Shown here piece by piece: positions 23,666 through 35,774 of a DNA stretch of 64,000 bases (position 1 is its first letter; every line of letters begins with the position of its first letter). The position numbers were made by a program, and so were the translations under genes. Source of the DNA: Plantago ovata. Its lineage: Eukaryota; Streptophyta; Magnoliopsida; Lamiales; Plantaginaceae. The DNA is taken from assembly GCA_028274465.1 (NCBI GenBank), contig CM051455.1, forward strand, positions 95,488,365-95,552,364, written 5' to 3'. The notes under the pieces were generated by a model. That model searched no databases and was not told the origin of the DNA. It worked only from the letters and a program-made list of their open reading frames with translations.

Positions 23666-25863
23666 TTAGTCTCTGAATCGACTTCTTCTTGTTCTTAAAT
23701 TTCTTTCCAGACGGGTACTAGCCTTCCCCTTCATGGATCTCTTTCTCATACCTAGTACCTGAGAATGAGAATGAACAAACACAGCAAGGCCAAAAACGCT
23801 TATGGGGTGAGAATCAATGGAATGTACTTGATGATCAGAAATGGCTTGCAACGTATGTTGCTTGCCATCTACCTCAATGGTGCAAGATCCCCTGTAGGTG
23901 TCGATCACAGATCGCACCTTGGTCAAGAAAGCTCTTCCTAAAAGAACCACATCATTCATCCCACACTGCGATGCCGGCATCACCACGAAACTGTTGTAAA
24001 CAGAAGTGCCACCAATCCTCATTTGCAAATTTCGAACAACACCTTCCGGCCTCACAAAGGATCCATCCGCCAGTTGCACAATGGCCTTGTGCTTCTCTAG
24101 CTCCCCTAGACCACTCTTCTCATACAGATTCATTGGGAGCACATTAGAGAATGCTCCCGTATCTAGTGCAGCACGGACATCATTGAGACCACCTATCCCA
24201 ACCTTAACATCAAATCTATCAGGGATTGGTTCGGGGTCTTCATTCTCCTCATCACTCACATCAAATCCCAGGACTTTATCTTCCTCCTTGGCCAATGGAG
24301 GCTCACCTTGTGCTCAACACTTGAACTCAACAACCTTATTTATGGTGATCTCCACAGGAAGGTCTCCTACCAAGGTTATCGACATCGACTTCTCCGTGTT
24401 ACTGGGCAACTTTCCTTGCTCCCTACTTGCTCCACGGTCGACCAGCTCTTGCATCTTCTGGTGAGCAAGCCTAGTACTTGCCTCCAATTGATCAAGCCTA
24501 CCCCTCGTCTTCTCTGAGTCTTCCTCATACGTCTTCATAAACCCTTGGGTATTATCAACCATCTTCTGCAAATTTTCCAAGAGAGCAGCTGACTTGGACT
24601 TAGGTGCTTCGGCTCAGGAGTAGGGTTTTCACAATGATCATTACCGTAGTTGAGATTACTACGGTCTTGGTTAGGTCCATAGGTCTGGTTCGGAGGTGTA
24701 TAACCTTGGTTGCTTCGGAACCCCTTCTTCCAATATCCACCACGCGGATTCCTACCATCTTGCCCATAGCTAGCTTCCTCACGAACCCCAAATTCTGCAG
24801 CAAACACCTCTTCTTCTCCTGCTTCTACCAAATAAACGCCATCGTTTGCTAGTTCAGACCTACACATATGAGCCCCATGCCCATAGTTCTTGCATACCCT
24901 GCAAACCTCATTGGAAAGAGCATGCCCCATCGAGCTCTTAAGGGTCTGCCTCATCTCATTAGCGAAGCCATCAAACCTATCCCCACTCACACCATTCAAC
25001 TGCACCTCGGATTTTTCTGGAACTTCAGTTCCACGCCTCGTGTTCATGCCCCTTGGATCCTTGAACTGAGATCCCTTCGCAAGCCTTTCAAAACACGCCC
25101 ACACATCTTCGGCGGTCTCCTCCCAAGTATTTCCACGGCACTGGAAATCCACCACCTGTTGGCTCTCATATGTGAGCCCATTGTAGAAGTGTTGGACGAG
25201 ATCAGAAAGTTCCATCCCATGGTGTGGGCACTTGTTCATGAGGTTTTTGAACCTCTCGAGAGCAGTGTAGATGGTTTCATCATAGTGTTGCTTGAAACCA
25301 CTGATTTACGCCTTCAGCGCGGTAGTCAAAGTATGGGGAAAATATTTCTCCCTAAAAGCAGAAAACACCTTAGCCCGGGTGTCAAGTGAACCAGCCTCCT
25401 GAGAGCCTAACCATGCTTTTTCTTTATCACCAAGCCCCATAGCAAAAACCTTCATCCTCAGCTCATCATCCGTAATCCCTGCTCCAGGCCTTGGGAGATT
25501 GTTAATGAAATCCTCAATGTCATTCAAGAATCCCATAACATCCTCCCTAGCCAACCAGTAGAACTTCGGAAGCTGCTGGAACATGTGATTCTTAATCTCC
25601 AAATCACGAGTTGCAACAGAAAGGACAATAGCCGGACCTCTCATCCGTTCCTGGTTGGGTTGAACCCATGATTTCAGAAGTGGGCGAGCCATCACAAAAC
25701 CTTCCCAAGAATCAGATTGCTTAAAAATCTCATGCAGAGAATCAGAAAAATCTTCCTCCACTGCTTCAGCTCTAGCACTATCTCGCTTCCTTTGATGATA
25801 TACCATATCAATCTCCGCAATAGGTTCAACAAGAGGAATTCCACTAGATCTCGTGCTCCGCAT
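23666..25863 (-). pseudogene. gag: Athila gag-protease
   Basis: Starts at ATG 25863. Capsid part (MFQQLPKFYWLAREDV, DFINNLPRPGAGITDDE), then PHHGMELSDLVQHFYNGL, a CCHC knuckle (CRVCKNYGHGAHMC near 24880), a coiled linker, and an aspartic protease (ALDTGAFSNVLP near 24155). The frame is broken by TAA at 25308-25306, a one-base frame change near 24590-24610 and TGA at 24316-24314. It ends at 23666 after the protease with no RT following, unlike full Athila pol. Gag and protease would form and mature the particle. Confidence 0.85.
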
Positions 25864-25975
25864 AAACTACCTGAACGAATCAAGTGACTATCAAGGGGAA
25901 ACAAACTCAACTACTAATTTCTGGAAATTAAATGCTGAAAATATAAATAAGCTAAAGAGTAAAAAGGAGTTAAAG

Positions 25976-25993
25976 TCCCCGGCAACGGCGCCA
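25976..25993 (-). other. Athila primer-binding site
   Basis: Minus strand reads TGGCGCCGTTGCCGGGGA, three bases after the 5' LTR end. It is the tRNA-Asp-type site expected for Athila and fixes the orientation of the element. Confidence 0.9.
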
Positions 25994-25996
25994 ATT

Positions 25997-27295
25997 TGAT
26001 GAATGAGATTGTCATACTCGAACAATCAAATAAATTTGTTTGAAAGCCAAAGGGCAACTCACAACTACACAAAACACGTAGTGCAGAGGTAAGATGACCG
26101 CGAGTGTTGATCTCTAGGGACTTAACTAGCTTTAACTACAATAACTATTATAAATTCAGTAAACAAATTTAACTTAACTTTACTTAACAATATATGACGA
26201 GAGTTGGTGATAGTAATGCTCATTCTAAGCATCGGGTTCTAATTATGCATGAAAGTGCAACGCGTACTGCTTTAAAAGTAATTCGAATTAACAAACACCA
26301 AAAGACAGATTTTTAGACGTGTATTTTGAAAGCTTCCTATCTATACTAATACTTGGCTAAGGTTGTGAGGCTTAGTTTGAGCAGTACTTGATAATTATAA
26401 TTATTGAATCGATGACCTTGAATTGTCCTAGTGTTTCTAACACTTTTATAAAGATATTTGGCTTAGTCGGATCAAAGAATCGAATAAAATAATTATACAA
26501 GTAAAAGACTCAGAAACTCAATCATGCACAATATGAACCCTAGCTATGAATTTACATACTATCACCAACTAGAAATTAGCTACTCATATCAAAATCAAGA
26601 TCAACAATAGCAATCATAACAATCATAGATGAAAACATGGTTGAATTGAAAGATAGATAGCAAAAAATAGTGAGATACAAAATTACCACCGAGGGTTGTC
26701 AATCTCAGGTGAATTGCTAAACTCACAGAGGTCTAGCAAGGTGAGATCAATTGATGTCCAAATCTCTACCTTGATGCTCCAAATTGCTAAGATAAAGTAG
26801 TTCTAAGTGAAAGGAAACCCAGAACAAGCTCTAGGGTTTATGTCTGCAAAATTATGATCTAAGATATGAAAATTCGCAACTTTACAAAATATATATAGCA
26901 GCTGTCGGAACCTTCCAGGAGGACCACCGGACACCAGGCGGACCGCCTGGGGTGCCAGGAGGTGCGCCTGGCACGGGCAGAGAATTGCCCGTGCTTTTTC
27001 TTCCTCCAAGTCTTCGATTTTGGCCTTGGGCACGGTTTTGAGCTCCGAAACTTGGTCTTTTGGCCTGGAAACTCGTCCTAGTACTCCTTGACACACCACG
27101 GGTGGTCTCGTTGCACCAAAACTTCAATGTTTCGCCTTGATTCATATCCAAAAGTGCGATTTTCACCTAAATCCTGAAAATAACAAAGAAAATGGAAACG
27201 TGACACTATTCTAACAAAATGCACTAAAATGCATACTAGAGTATAGCTAAATTGGTGAAAAAGAACCGAATGATAGTGTAAAAACACTTTCATCA
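25997..27295 (-). repeat. Athila element 5' LTR
   Basis: 1299 bp, TGATGA...TCATCA, followed by CCAAG. TATATATA on the minus strand at about 26889-26897, with the GC-rich hairpins at 26936-26996 just upstream in element orientation. Compared with the 3' LTR it has an extra short GGACACC-type stretch near 26920-26938. Confidence 0.88.
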
Positions 27296-27300
27296 CCAAG

Positions 27301-27814
27301 GATGCTGACTCTGACAAAAAGTCCAAGAAAGCAACAGACTCAAATGTTGCTGACACAAAGGCACCCAGCAAGAGAACCAAGAAAAGGAAAGCTGATGATG
27401 ATACTCAAACTGCAGCTTCATCAGCTGATCCTGTTCCAAAGAAATCCCGGACAAAAACCTTCCCAAGGCAGAAGACTATGGCTAGGAAATCAATTCCTAT
27501 TGTCCATGATATTCCGGATGACGATACAACAGTGGTTGCTAAAAAGCAACCTACTCAAGTAATTAATGTAGAAGCACCTGCTGACACTTCTATGAATCCA
27601 ATTAATTTGGATATAATTACTGAAGAAAGACCACAAGACAGTGGAAATGCAAATCCTGCCTTAGAAAGAATCGATGATGTCTACGTAGTGGATAATCTCG
27701 ATGATACCACACTTGAACCAGCAAGTGACATCGCCGAAGGCCTAAGAAAGGCTGCACTTGCTGAAGAAGTTGCTGACAAAGCAACAAGTGAAAAAGAAAC
27801 AGTTGTTGAACAAG
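27301..27814 (+). pseudogene. SIRE envelope-like ORF, second segment
   Basis: Continues the ORF cut at 18346. Lys/Ser-rich nuclear-signal-like stretches (KKSKKATDS, KRTKKRKADDD) then acidic Thr/Val-rich sequence, open throughout from about 27301 to the second insertion. Its last bases ACAAG (27810-27814) are the left duplication of the element at 27815. Confidence 0.7.
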
Positions 27815-29603
27815 TGATGAACGTGTATTTTACACTTTCATTCGAGTCTTTTTCACCAATTTAGCTATCCTTTAGGTTAATTTAGCTTATATTTTAGTGC
27901 ATTTTATTAGAATAGTGTCACGTTTTCCTTTTCTTTACATTTTTCAGGTTTTAGGTAAAAGACGTGTTTTTATGGGCAATATTGATGAAGAGGACGAGGT
28001 TTTGGTGTTTCGAGGACATTCATGGTGTATCTAGAAGGTTCCGGATGAGATTTGAGGCCTAGGGGACGAGTTTCAAGGCTTAAAGGTCACTAGAAGGCAA
28101 AATCCGAGTCCGAGAAGGAAAAGAAGACTAAAATCTCGCTGAAGTCGATCTGGACGACCCAGGCGAATCGCCCCGCACCTGGGGCGGTTCGCCTGGGAGG
28201 TTTCCGACATCTATATATAGTTTGCCTATTTTTCTACGTTTTTCAGACCTTTTCACATTATTTTGAGAGACAAATTCTCCAGAGCCTGTTCTGGGAATTT
28301 AGCATAGAAGACACTTTTTCTTATTGATTTGGAAGCTTTAGCATAGAGATTGGACATCTTTGATTTGAGGACAAGCAAAGGTTCGGTTTGGGGAGTTTGA
28401 TGAACGTGTATTTTACACTTTCATTCGAGTCTTTTTCACCAATTTAGCTATCCTCTAGGTTAATTTAGCTTATATTTTAGTGCATTTTATTAGAATAGTG
28501 TCACGTTTCCCTTTTCTTTGCATTTTTCAGATTTTAGGTAAAAGACGTGTTTTTATGGGCAATATTGATGAAGAGGACGAGGTTTTGGTGTTTCGAGGAC
28601 ATTCGTGGTGTATCTAGAAGGTTCCAGATGAGATTTGAGGCCTAGGGGACGAGTTTCAAGGCTTAAAGGTCACACTAGAAGGAAAAATCCGAGTCCGACA
28701 AGAAAAAAAAGACTAAAATCTCGCTGAAGTCGATCTGGACGTCCCAGGCGAATCGCCTGGGACGTGGGGCGAATCGCCCCGCACCAGGCGAATCGCCCGG
28801 CACCTGGGGCGGTTCGCCTGGGAGGTTTCTGACATCTATATATAGTTTGCCTATTTTTCTACGTTTTTCAGACCTTTTCACATTATTTTGAGAGACAAAT
28901 TCTCCAGAGCATGTTCTGGGAATTATTAGCATAGAAGACACTTTTTCTTATTGATTTGGAAGCTTTAGCATAGAGATTGGACATCTTTGATTTTCGATTC
29001 TCGCTTGTGAGTTAGCAATTCATCGGAGATTGACAACCTTCGTTGGTAACTTGTATCTCACGATTTGTCTGCTTTTATTTATTTCATTCAACATGTTTTC
29101 ATTCAATCTTGCTTTGATTCTTGTTGATTGCAATATGAGTAGCTAAATCTATCGTTGGTGATAGTATGTGATTTCTTAGCTAGGGTTCTTGATTATGCAT
29201 GAGTGGCTTCGCGCGTTTAAGACTTGATTTATTGTTTTATTTCTTTGATCTATCTAAGCCATCTATCTTCGTAGTGTTGAATTGAAAGGAACACGTAGGA
29301 CAATTCATGATCATAGATCTCTATACAAACTTCAAGTACTTCATGCATGATTATTACCCGTTGCTTTGAATGACAATAATATCACTAACTTCCATCATAT
29401 TGATAAGAAAAATCTGGGCTTTGCTTGATTTTTGATTTATAGTTTAAGTTAAATTTGATAAAGCTAGTTATAGTCCTTAGAGATCGACAGTCGAGGTTAT
29501 TTTACTTCTACACTACGTGCCTTGGTTTTCGTTGTAGTTGTAAATTGACTTTGGCTAAAAACAAATTTATTTGATTAATTGAGTCTGACAATCTCCTTCA
29601 TCA
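27815..29603 (+). mobile_element. Collapsed Athila-like element: LTR fragment, purine tract, full LTR
   Basis: Duplication ACAAG at 27810-27814 and 29604-29608. The first LTR is cut at about 28365; the next 32 bases are the internal 3' end with purine tract GGTTTGGGGAGTT; a full LTR follows at 28398-29603 (1206 bp, TGATGA...TCATCA). About 650 bp of the first LTR and almost the whole internal region were lost by deletion. TATATATA boxes lie at about 28210 and 28838. It is related to, but clearly different from, the minus-strand Athila nearby. Confidence 0.9.
28158..28197. repeat. 17-bp-arm hairpin upstream of the TATA box, first LTR copy
   Basis: Arms CCCAGGCGAATCGCCCC and GGGGCGGTTCGCCTGGG with one wobble and a six-base loop, ending 13 bp before the TATA box. 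The copy in the second LTR (28743-28822) is expanded to several overlapping AGGCGAATCGCC hairpins, so this block changes copy number between two LTRs of one element. Confidence 0.85.
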
Positions 29604-29608
29604 ACAAG

Positions 29609-32600
29609 CAACTAGTCCACTAAGAGATAGTGCTCATACATCACAAGTTGTTGAGGAATCAGTTGCTGAGACAGCAACTGTCCAAAACGTTGAGTTTGCT
29701 GAAACTCACGTTGAAGTATCCTTCGACGACGCATCACATGATGCTGAGAATGAAAGACCCAGTTCACCAGCTACCTCAGTAGATAAGATCCAACTGGTAC
29801 TTACTGATCTAAGCCAGAAAATGGACATGGAGATTGATGATAACTCCAATAAATCAGTGGATCTATTCATGACAAGTAGTGAACTGAGAGGTCAAGATAC
29901 TTCTTCTCAACTTGTCCATTCAGAGACAAGGGAGATTGTTGATACTACACAACTTTCTCAGTTAGAGCATGAAAAGAAGTCTGCTGAAGATTTGGTCCAA
30001 GATAATGAAGAAGCCAACAATGTTGAAAGGACTGAGTCACCACCTGTCATTCATCAGTAGGTAGTTAACTCAGAAATAGGAAAAACTTCTCTATCTGATA
30101 CTTTATCATTAGCTAATACTATTATTTCTTTACAGACTTCTCAAGATACAAGCCAGAAGATTTCTTAAACTTTTGCAACAGAATCTACAACTCCTGCTCA
30201 GCAGGTAGATGCAAATTTTGGTAATTATACTAAGTGCAAAAACTTAGTACTTGTATCTAACAAAGTGTTATTTCAAGATGAACAAAACAAGGAAGCTACT
30301 ACAACTCCTGTTGAATTGGAAGTAGTTACTGCACAACCAAGTGTGCAACATGAGCTTGCTGAAAACCAGTAGGTATTTCATGATTCAGTTTTAGACTCTA
30401 AAGCTACATTCCAAAACATTCATTAAACTAACATTGTTCTTATTCAGGCTCAAAAGGAGAGTACGGAAGCAACTCTCATCACTGAAGTCCATGAAGTTAG
30501 TTCAGATGAACTTTACTCAAACTTCAAAAGGAATACTTTGACCAGAGTTGCTAAGTCTGTCAGCCAAAGAATGGACTTCTCAAATCTTCACATCCATCTT
30601 TCCAATGAAAAGAAGAGAAACTCTCTTATCAAGCTTGAAACATTTGTTCACTCTATCCTTCCTGAAGACCTATCCTATTCTCAGCAAATGAATGCTAATC
30701 TGGTTGCTACAATAAGAGAGAATATGAAGGCTAAATTCAAGAGTGTCTCTCCAGATGAACAAGTTGTGATGCTCAAAGGCTCCTTTGTGCCAGTGGTGGT
30801 TGATCCCCACAAAATCAATGAGGAAGAGGTAACAAGTCAAGCCATGTACAAACATCTTGAATTGGTCATTCTGACTGATGATGATGAAGAGAAGGAAGAT
30901 GAGAATGCACCAGAAGATTCGAGTGATGATGAATCAAAAGATTCAAAGGACAGTAAGGATGATGATGATGACAATCAAGGTCCTTGTCCAGATGCTGGTG
31001 GAGAAAAATCGACAGTTGCTGATCAAGAAGATCAAGCACATGCTGAAAGGCATGATGCTGAGCAACCTCCCAGCAAACAACAAGAATCTACTACTGCTCC
31101 TCCTACTGAACATCCAGTTACTGAAGAAGTTGTTGAGATGAGTGAAGAACAAGCCAGAAAATTTGCTGAAATTGCTAAAGGCAAAGCAAAACTTTATGAT
31201 GCCGAGTTAGCTGAAAAAGCTATACTTGATGCCAAGGTCACTGAACCAAACCTTGATGAAGATGAAGACTTTCAGACAGCTGTGGAAAATAGCATGGTCA
31301 TCAATGTACCTGGCACACAACATTTGTCTGTTGCTCAGTCTTCTGGAGTGAAAAGATCGGAAGAATCCTCCCTTCCACCCCCTACTACTGGTGAAACTCC
31401 AGTCGTTGAGTCTCAAGAGTTGCCTTCAGCAACCACTCAACTTGAAAAAATAGTGACTGAGAACCTTGGAGAAAAGGTTGCTGGTTTTTGATAAAGAAGA
31501 TGCTGAAAGCATATCAGGTTTTTCTGATGAAGAAGAAGAGACTGCTGCTAAGAATGATAAAACTGGTGATACAAAATCCCAACATTCAAACTCTTCTGCT
31601 TCTTCTGGAAACGATTATGAGAGAAGCAATCTTAAAGGCATAGAAGATCAGTTCGTCACTAAACTAGAAGCCCACAGTGTAACTCCCTCACTAGTGCCAT
31701 TTCCCTGTGTGGATGAATGGACACCAAGAATGCAAGCTCTATTGCAAGTGCACAAAGAATGCAAAGCAGAGGATGAGGAGTTACTTGCTGAGAAGCCCTT
31801 CAATATGGAAAAGATCTTGACTGTCTTGCTGAGACGCACCATAAGTCTCACTCTAGCTCAAGCTGATGTAAGCTTACAACATAGGAGCTATGAGAAAGAA
31901 GCAGGTCAAGCTCTGAAAATCGGCAAGAATTCCTTGAAAAAGGCTCAAGTAATCATGGAACAGAAGATTGCTGATACTAAGAGGGCTGAAGAAAATCTGA
32001 AAATGATTAAGGCGGAGTTGTCCAAGACAAACCAACTTCAGCAAGACATGGTTGAACACTATCACAGCTTGCACAAGCTTGCTAAAAATTGCAATGAGTT
32101 TTTCTCAACTCAAATCTTTGATGTATTGCAATCCATGTCTAAGGGGGAAGATACACCTCATTTTAAGAAGAAAAGCTCAAGGGACGTGCCTCCATCTACT
32201 CCCTCCCCCTCGCTTATGAAATTACCAGGACCGCCTAGTGAACCTCTTGCTGAAACAGAGCAAAGTTCCAAAAGAAAAGATGAAACAGATTCTGAGAGAA
32301 GTTCAACAAATCCAAAAAGGAGAAAAAACTCTGTTGATACTCTAGAATTCTGTCAAACTGAAAGTCATCAAGGTTTTGATGATGATGACCAAACAATAGC
32401 TCAAGCTATAAGGTCTAAGCCTCTTTCTTCCTTGACTCCATTTAGACAATCTAAGCATTTTTCTTCTGACTCCAGATCTTCAGGAAAGAATCATAAATGC
32501 TAAATCAAGAATAAGAAGGCAAAGAGAAGAAGAAGGAAGGCTGGCTAACATTGCTATAGACACTGGCATTGATTACACAAACACTAGCAACGAGGAAACC

Positions 32601-33233
32601 ACTCAAAATGTGGTCAGAAACCTCCATGGTTGCTGGATTATTAAGCTAGAAGACCTATTGGCAAATGATTTCTTTCCAACTGTTGTGTTGAACCAGCTTT
32701 ACACTTGGATTGATCTGAAAGTTGCAAAGAAAGAAAGGGATCCTCCTCCCTACCCAAGGAACATTGCTTTAAAGTGGCTGAATATTGAAATATTAGTGAG
32801 AAGAAGCTCCATCAGCAAGAAGTTAAGGCAAGAACCTGACTTCATCAAGCATGTGGATGTTGCTTACTACAATGACCCTATAACCAACAAGTCCAAAAAG
32901 AAACTTCACTTGATTCCTTATGAATATTTCTATCTTACTGCAAAGGATCAAGATGAAGACCTCCGTTGGTTAAGGAAGATTCATGCCAACAAGGGAATTT
33001 CAGACACTCAGCTACTTCATACTAGCAATTGGGGTATGCACTTATGGGTAGTACACTACAAAGATATGAATGGTGAAACTCATCACTATACTACCTGTAA
33101 GAATGCAAGAATAATTCAACTTGAAGTCCGTAAACTACTTGAAGATTACGAGAAGGACTGCATTGAATTCTCTGCTCTTGCTAAGAAGAGTGTGAAAGAG
33201 ATTCTTAGAGAATCCTCTGCTGGAATAGATTAG
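29609..33233 (+). pseudogene. SIRE envelope-like ORF, third and longest segment
   Basis: Resumes after ACAAG. A long acidic Glu/Ser/Thr-rich part (DDDEEKEDENAPEDSSDDE near 30880, low complexity) is followed by a helical coiled-coil-like part (31890-32110), a Lys/Arg-rich linker and a globular C-terminus (WIIKLEDLLANDFFP, WGMHLWVVHYKDMNGE) ending TAG at 33231. In-frame stops at 30058, 30166, 30370 and 30424, a frame change at about 31480 and another near 32490. Total coding length over all three segments is near 5 kb, long for a SIRE extra ORF. Function unknown. Confidence 0.7.
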
Positions 33234-33479
33234 AGTCCCTTGAAAATCTTTCTTTTGTGTACTGATTGTAATAGTTATCTGTGTTCTTTCTTGTAAACTT
33301 ACTACTGAAAGATAACTATCAACAATAAACTTTTGATGACTCTTATTGGTTCTTGATTATGCAAATTATTTATGCTTACTGATTTATTATTCAAGTATGT
33401 TTGCATTAATCAACTGATTTATTCAACATCAGGAACCTCTAAAAGGGTAACAATTAATTTAGTCTGGATTGCTAACATC

Positions 33480-33490
33480 AAAAAGGGGGA
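33480..33490 (+). other. SIRE polypurine tract
   Basis: AAAAAGGGGGA four bases before the LTR start TGTTAG. It primes plus-strand DNA and marks the 3' LTR boundary. Confidence 0.85.
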
Positions 33491-33494
33491 AATT

Positions 33495-34996
33495 TGTTAG
33501 AAAACTTGTAATTTTGATGAGCAATTAACCATGCTAAATTAAGTAAAGTCCAGTAACTAGTACTCTTAAGGTCCATAGGAATTTAGAATTTTAAAGACAT
33601 TGTAAAAGAGGAACGTTTGCTGAAAGACTTAGTGTAGGTACTAGTTAGGTTCTTAAGCTTGCTGATGATGTACTTTGTTTTTATAAACAAACTATTGAAG
33701 ACCTAGAACCGCTCAGAAAGTTGAAGATTCGAAGATTGAAGACTTAGAAGAATTCTGAGAAAGGTATCTACAAAGGCACATGTTGTCTCAGAAAGTGAGA
33801 TTCTCAGCAACAACTTGCATAAGTGAAAATCTGTATGACAGAGTAGGTTGTGTTTGCTGAAACTTAGACTGACCACTTGCTGACAACATATGTGACCTCC
33901 TTGCTGAACAAGTACTTGCATTTTGACTCCAACGTTCTTATTTGAATTTGGTTCAAAGAACATTAAATGCAAAGTTAGCACGTGAAGACCATGAAGACAA
34001 GAAGACAAAATGAAAAGCGCTGCTGAAAGTACAAAAGCAAGATAGTGCAACCTTAAGGTACAAGCCTTAGAATTTGAAATTCAAACGGCTCCCTTGAGAC
34101 ACTATAAATAGAAGACCTTAGGCTGAGTAGAAGGGTGTGTCAACAACGTGATCAAACTCTCACTTGTACTTTAAACACTCAAATCCTTCTCTACTCTTTA
34201 CTGCCTATTGATCCGTTCCAAGACTTAAGTTTGAAACAAAAGCTACTTGTGAAGAAGTAGAACATTTAAAGCTAAGAAATTAGTTAAGTGTTCTCTCTTC
34301 TAAACAAGAACAAGTCTTGACACTAGAAACAACAAACTTGCTTACTGCAAAGTATTACAAGTTGAGTTTCCTTAGATTGCTTGTTATAGCTGCAAAGTTA
34401 TATTCAAGTAATCTCATCCCAAACCTCTCTAACTGATAAACACGTACCCTTATTCAGACGTGGAATTCAGGGGGAATTAATCAAGCATAGTTTTGCTGAT
34501 TAAGTGTCCCAAGTTTGGTGGAGAACAAGGTTTAGTTCTCTAATTTCAGGTTGGAAACAAGGCAAGTGTGCTTTGGTTTCTGAGAATCATTAGTGATAGG
34601 ATTTGTAAGGAACCTCATATCCTATCTTAGTGGATTCAGTCCTATAAAGGACAAAGTGGATTAGTTGACAGATTACGCCATTCTCAGCTACCACTATAAA
34701 AGTGTTTGTGTGATTTACATTTCTGCAGTTACCTTTCAGGCTACTTTGTTTTACACTGTTTATCTGCTTACTTGCTGAAACTAACTTTCTAACAAAAACA
34801 CTTATTGTAAAAGACTTCCGCACTCTCTTCTTAAGTATCAGTAAACTTGTCACTAAAAAGTAACAAGCACTTGCTGAGAAACTTAAGTACCAGCAAACTG
34901 ATTACTGAAAAGTAATAAGTATGAAAATTTTAAACGACGAAAAGATTGTAAGGACTATTCACCCCAGTCTTTACTTATTGTTTAAAGGGACCAACA
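33495..34996 (+). repeat. SIRE element 3' LTR
   Basis: 1502 bp, TGTTAG...CCAACA. TATAAATAG at 34104-34112 is a likely promoter box. The following AAATG (34997-35001) is the expected right target duplication; the left partner is outside the window. The word TTGCTGA recurs many times here, as in the rest of the element. Confidence 0.82.
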
Positions 34997-35774
34997 AAAT
35001 GCTTAATCATGTCTACGTCAATACTACTCATTTTATACCTATGATGATTTGTGCATGATATATCTCTAATTAAATGAGGTAGATATATGGGTCTGGTTGT
35101 GACTTGATGAGCTAACTCTTTATTTACTTAATTATAATATCTTTTATAATCAAGAATTGGGTATGTGCGTGTATAGTCTTTGTTTCTGGGATAGATAAGT
35201 TTTTTACTAATTTTTTACTAATTTGATCCATTTACACTCTAATTTGCAGTCTTTGTTTCTTGGATAGATAAATTTTACTAATTTGATCCATTTAGACTCT
35301 AATTTGCTGCATCCCTAGCTTTAGGTCCTGTTCGGTTAGAAAATTTTCTGTAAAAAGATGTATCTAAATAAATATCCTCAGCGTGAAATATCGGGATCTC
35401 GGAAAAGTTGGATCTTGGTTTTTCAAAAAACTCTATTACTCCATGGGAGCAAGTTTTTTCTTAGTTTTCTAAATCCATTTTTTACATTAATCCTCATATA
35501 TCAAAATAATTAATAAAATTTGATTTTTTTTACATCTTCTCCAAAACTCCCGTACTGGAATCTTTTCCGGTACCAAGCACAGCTCCAATTGCAAGCCTAT
35601 TTGACTAAGTCAAAATCCAACATTGAAACAGTGTTAACTAGTAAATTTTTTAAAATGGAGTATTAGGGACCCAAGTAGGGTAAAGAATGGACCCTATATA
35701 AATTGTTTATCTAAAAGAAAACCTATAACAAAGTAGTTTATGAAAAAAAAAAAAAAAAAACTCACAACGCCTAC
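34997..35774. other. Flank between SIRE LTR and squalene synthase 3' end
   Basis: No gene. It holds a tandem duplication of about 65 bp (35177-35251 and 35252-35312, TTTGTTTCTKGGATAGATAA...GATCCATTTASACTCTAATT) and a MITE-like stretch at 35333-35588 with imperfect ends GGTCCTGTTCGGTT and GGAGCTGTGCTTGGT. An A-run of 18 lies at 35742-35760. Confidence 0.55.

Larger units (their letters stand above)
18347..27295 (-). mobile_element. Athila-type Ty3/gypsy element lacking RT and integrase
   Basis: Minus orientation, 8.9 kb, LTRs at 25997-27295 (5') and 18347-19631 (3'), TGATGA...TCATCA ends, target duplication CCAAG at 18342-18346 and 27296-27300. The primer-binding site matches tRNA-Asp as in Athila. 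Coding content is gag, protease and an envelope-position gene only; the stretch between protease and that gene (23077-23665) has no RT, RNase H or integrase. The LTRs differ at many more sites than those of the Tat element, plus a 17-base-class insertion near 26920, so it is older. It must have depended on other elements to move, or lost pol before its insertion. Confidence 0.9.
13947..34996 (+). mobile_element. SIRE/Maximus-type Ty1/copia element, 3' part, broken by insertions
   Basis: It keeps the integrase C-terminus, RT, RNase H, a hairpin-rich spacer, a long envelope-like ORF, a polypurine tract and the 3' LTR. The copia order, SIRE-like RT/RNase H text (YAVCVCARFQSDP, STESEYIAADCC) and a long ORF after pol place it in the SIRE group. 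The gag-protease part and 5' LTR are not in the window. Two gypsy-type elements (18347-27295 and 27815-29603) interrupt the envelope-like ORF with clean 5-bp duplications. Many stops show it is the oldest layer of the nest. Confidence 0.88.

Noticed and set aside
23090-23669. Overlapping Arg/Gly/Pro-rich open frames on both strands
   Set aside because: They are by-products of the GC-rich palindromes, which remove stop codons on both strands.
30878-31152. Met- and Ser-rich alternative frames over the acidic stretch
   Set aside because: They are frame shadows of GAT/GAA-rich coding sequence of the envelope-like ORF.
18347-33233. Endogenous virus with envelope
   Set aside because: The extra ORFs lack a clear signal peptide, fusion peptide or membrane segment and match plant retrotransposon families; no viral genes are seen.
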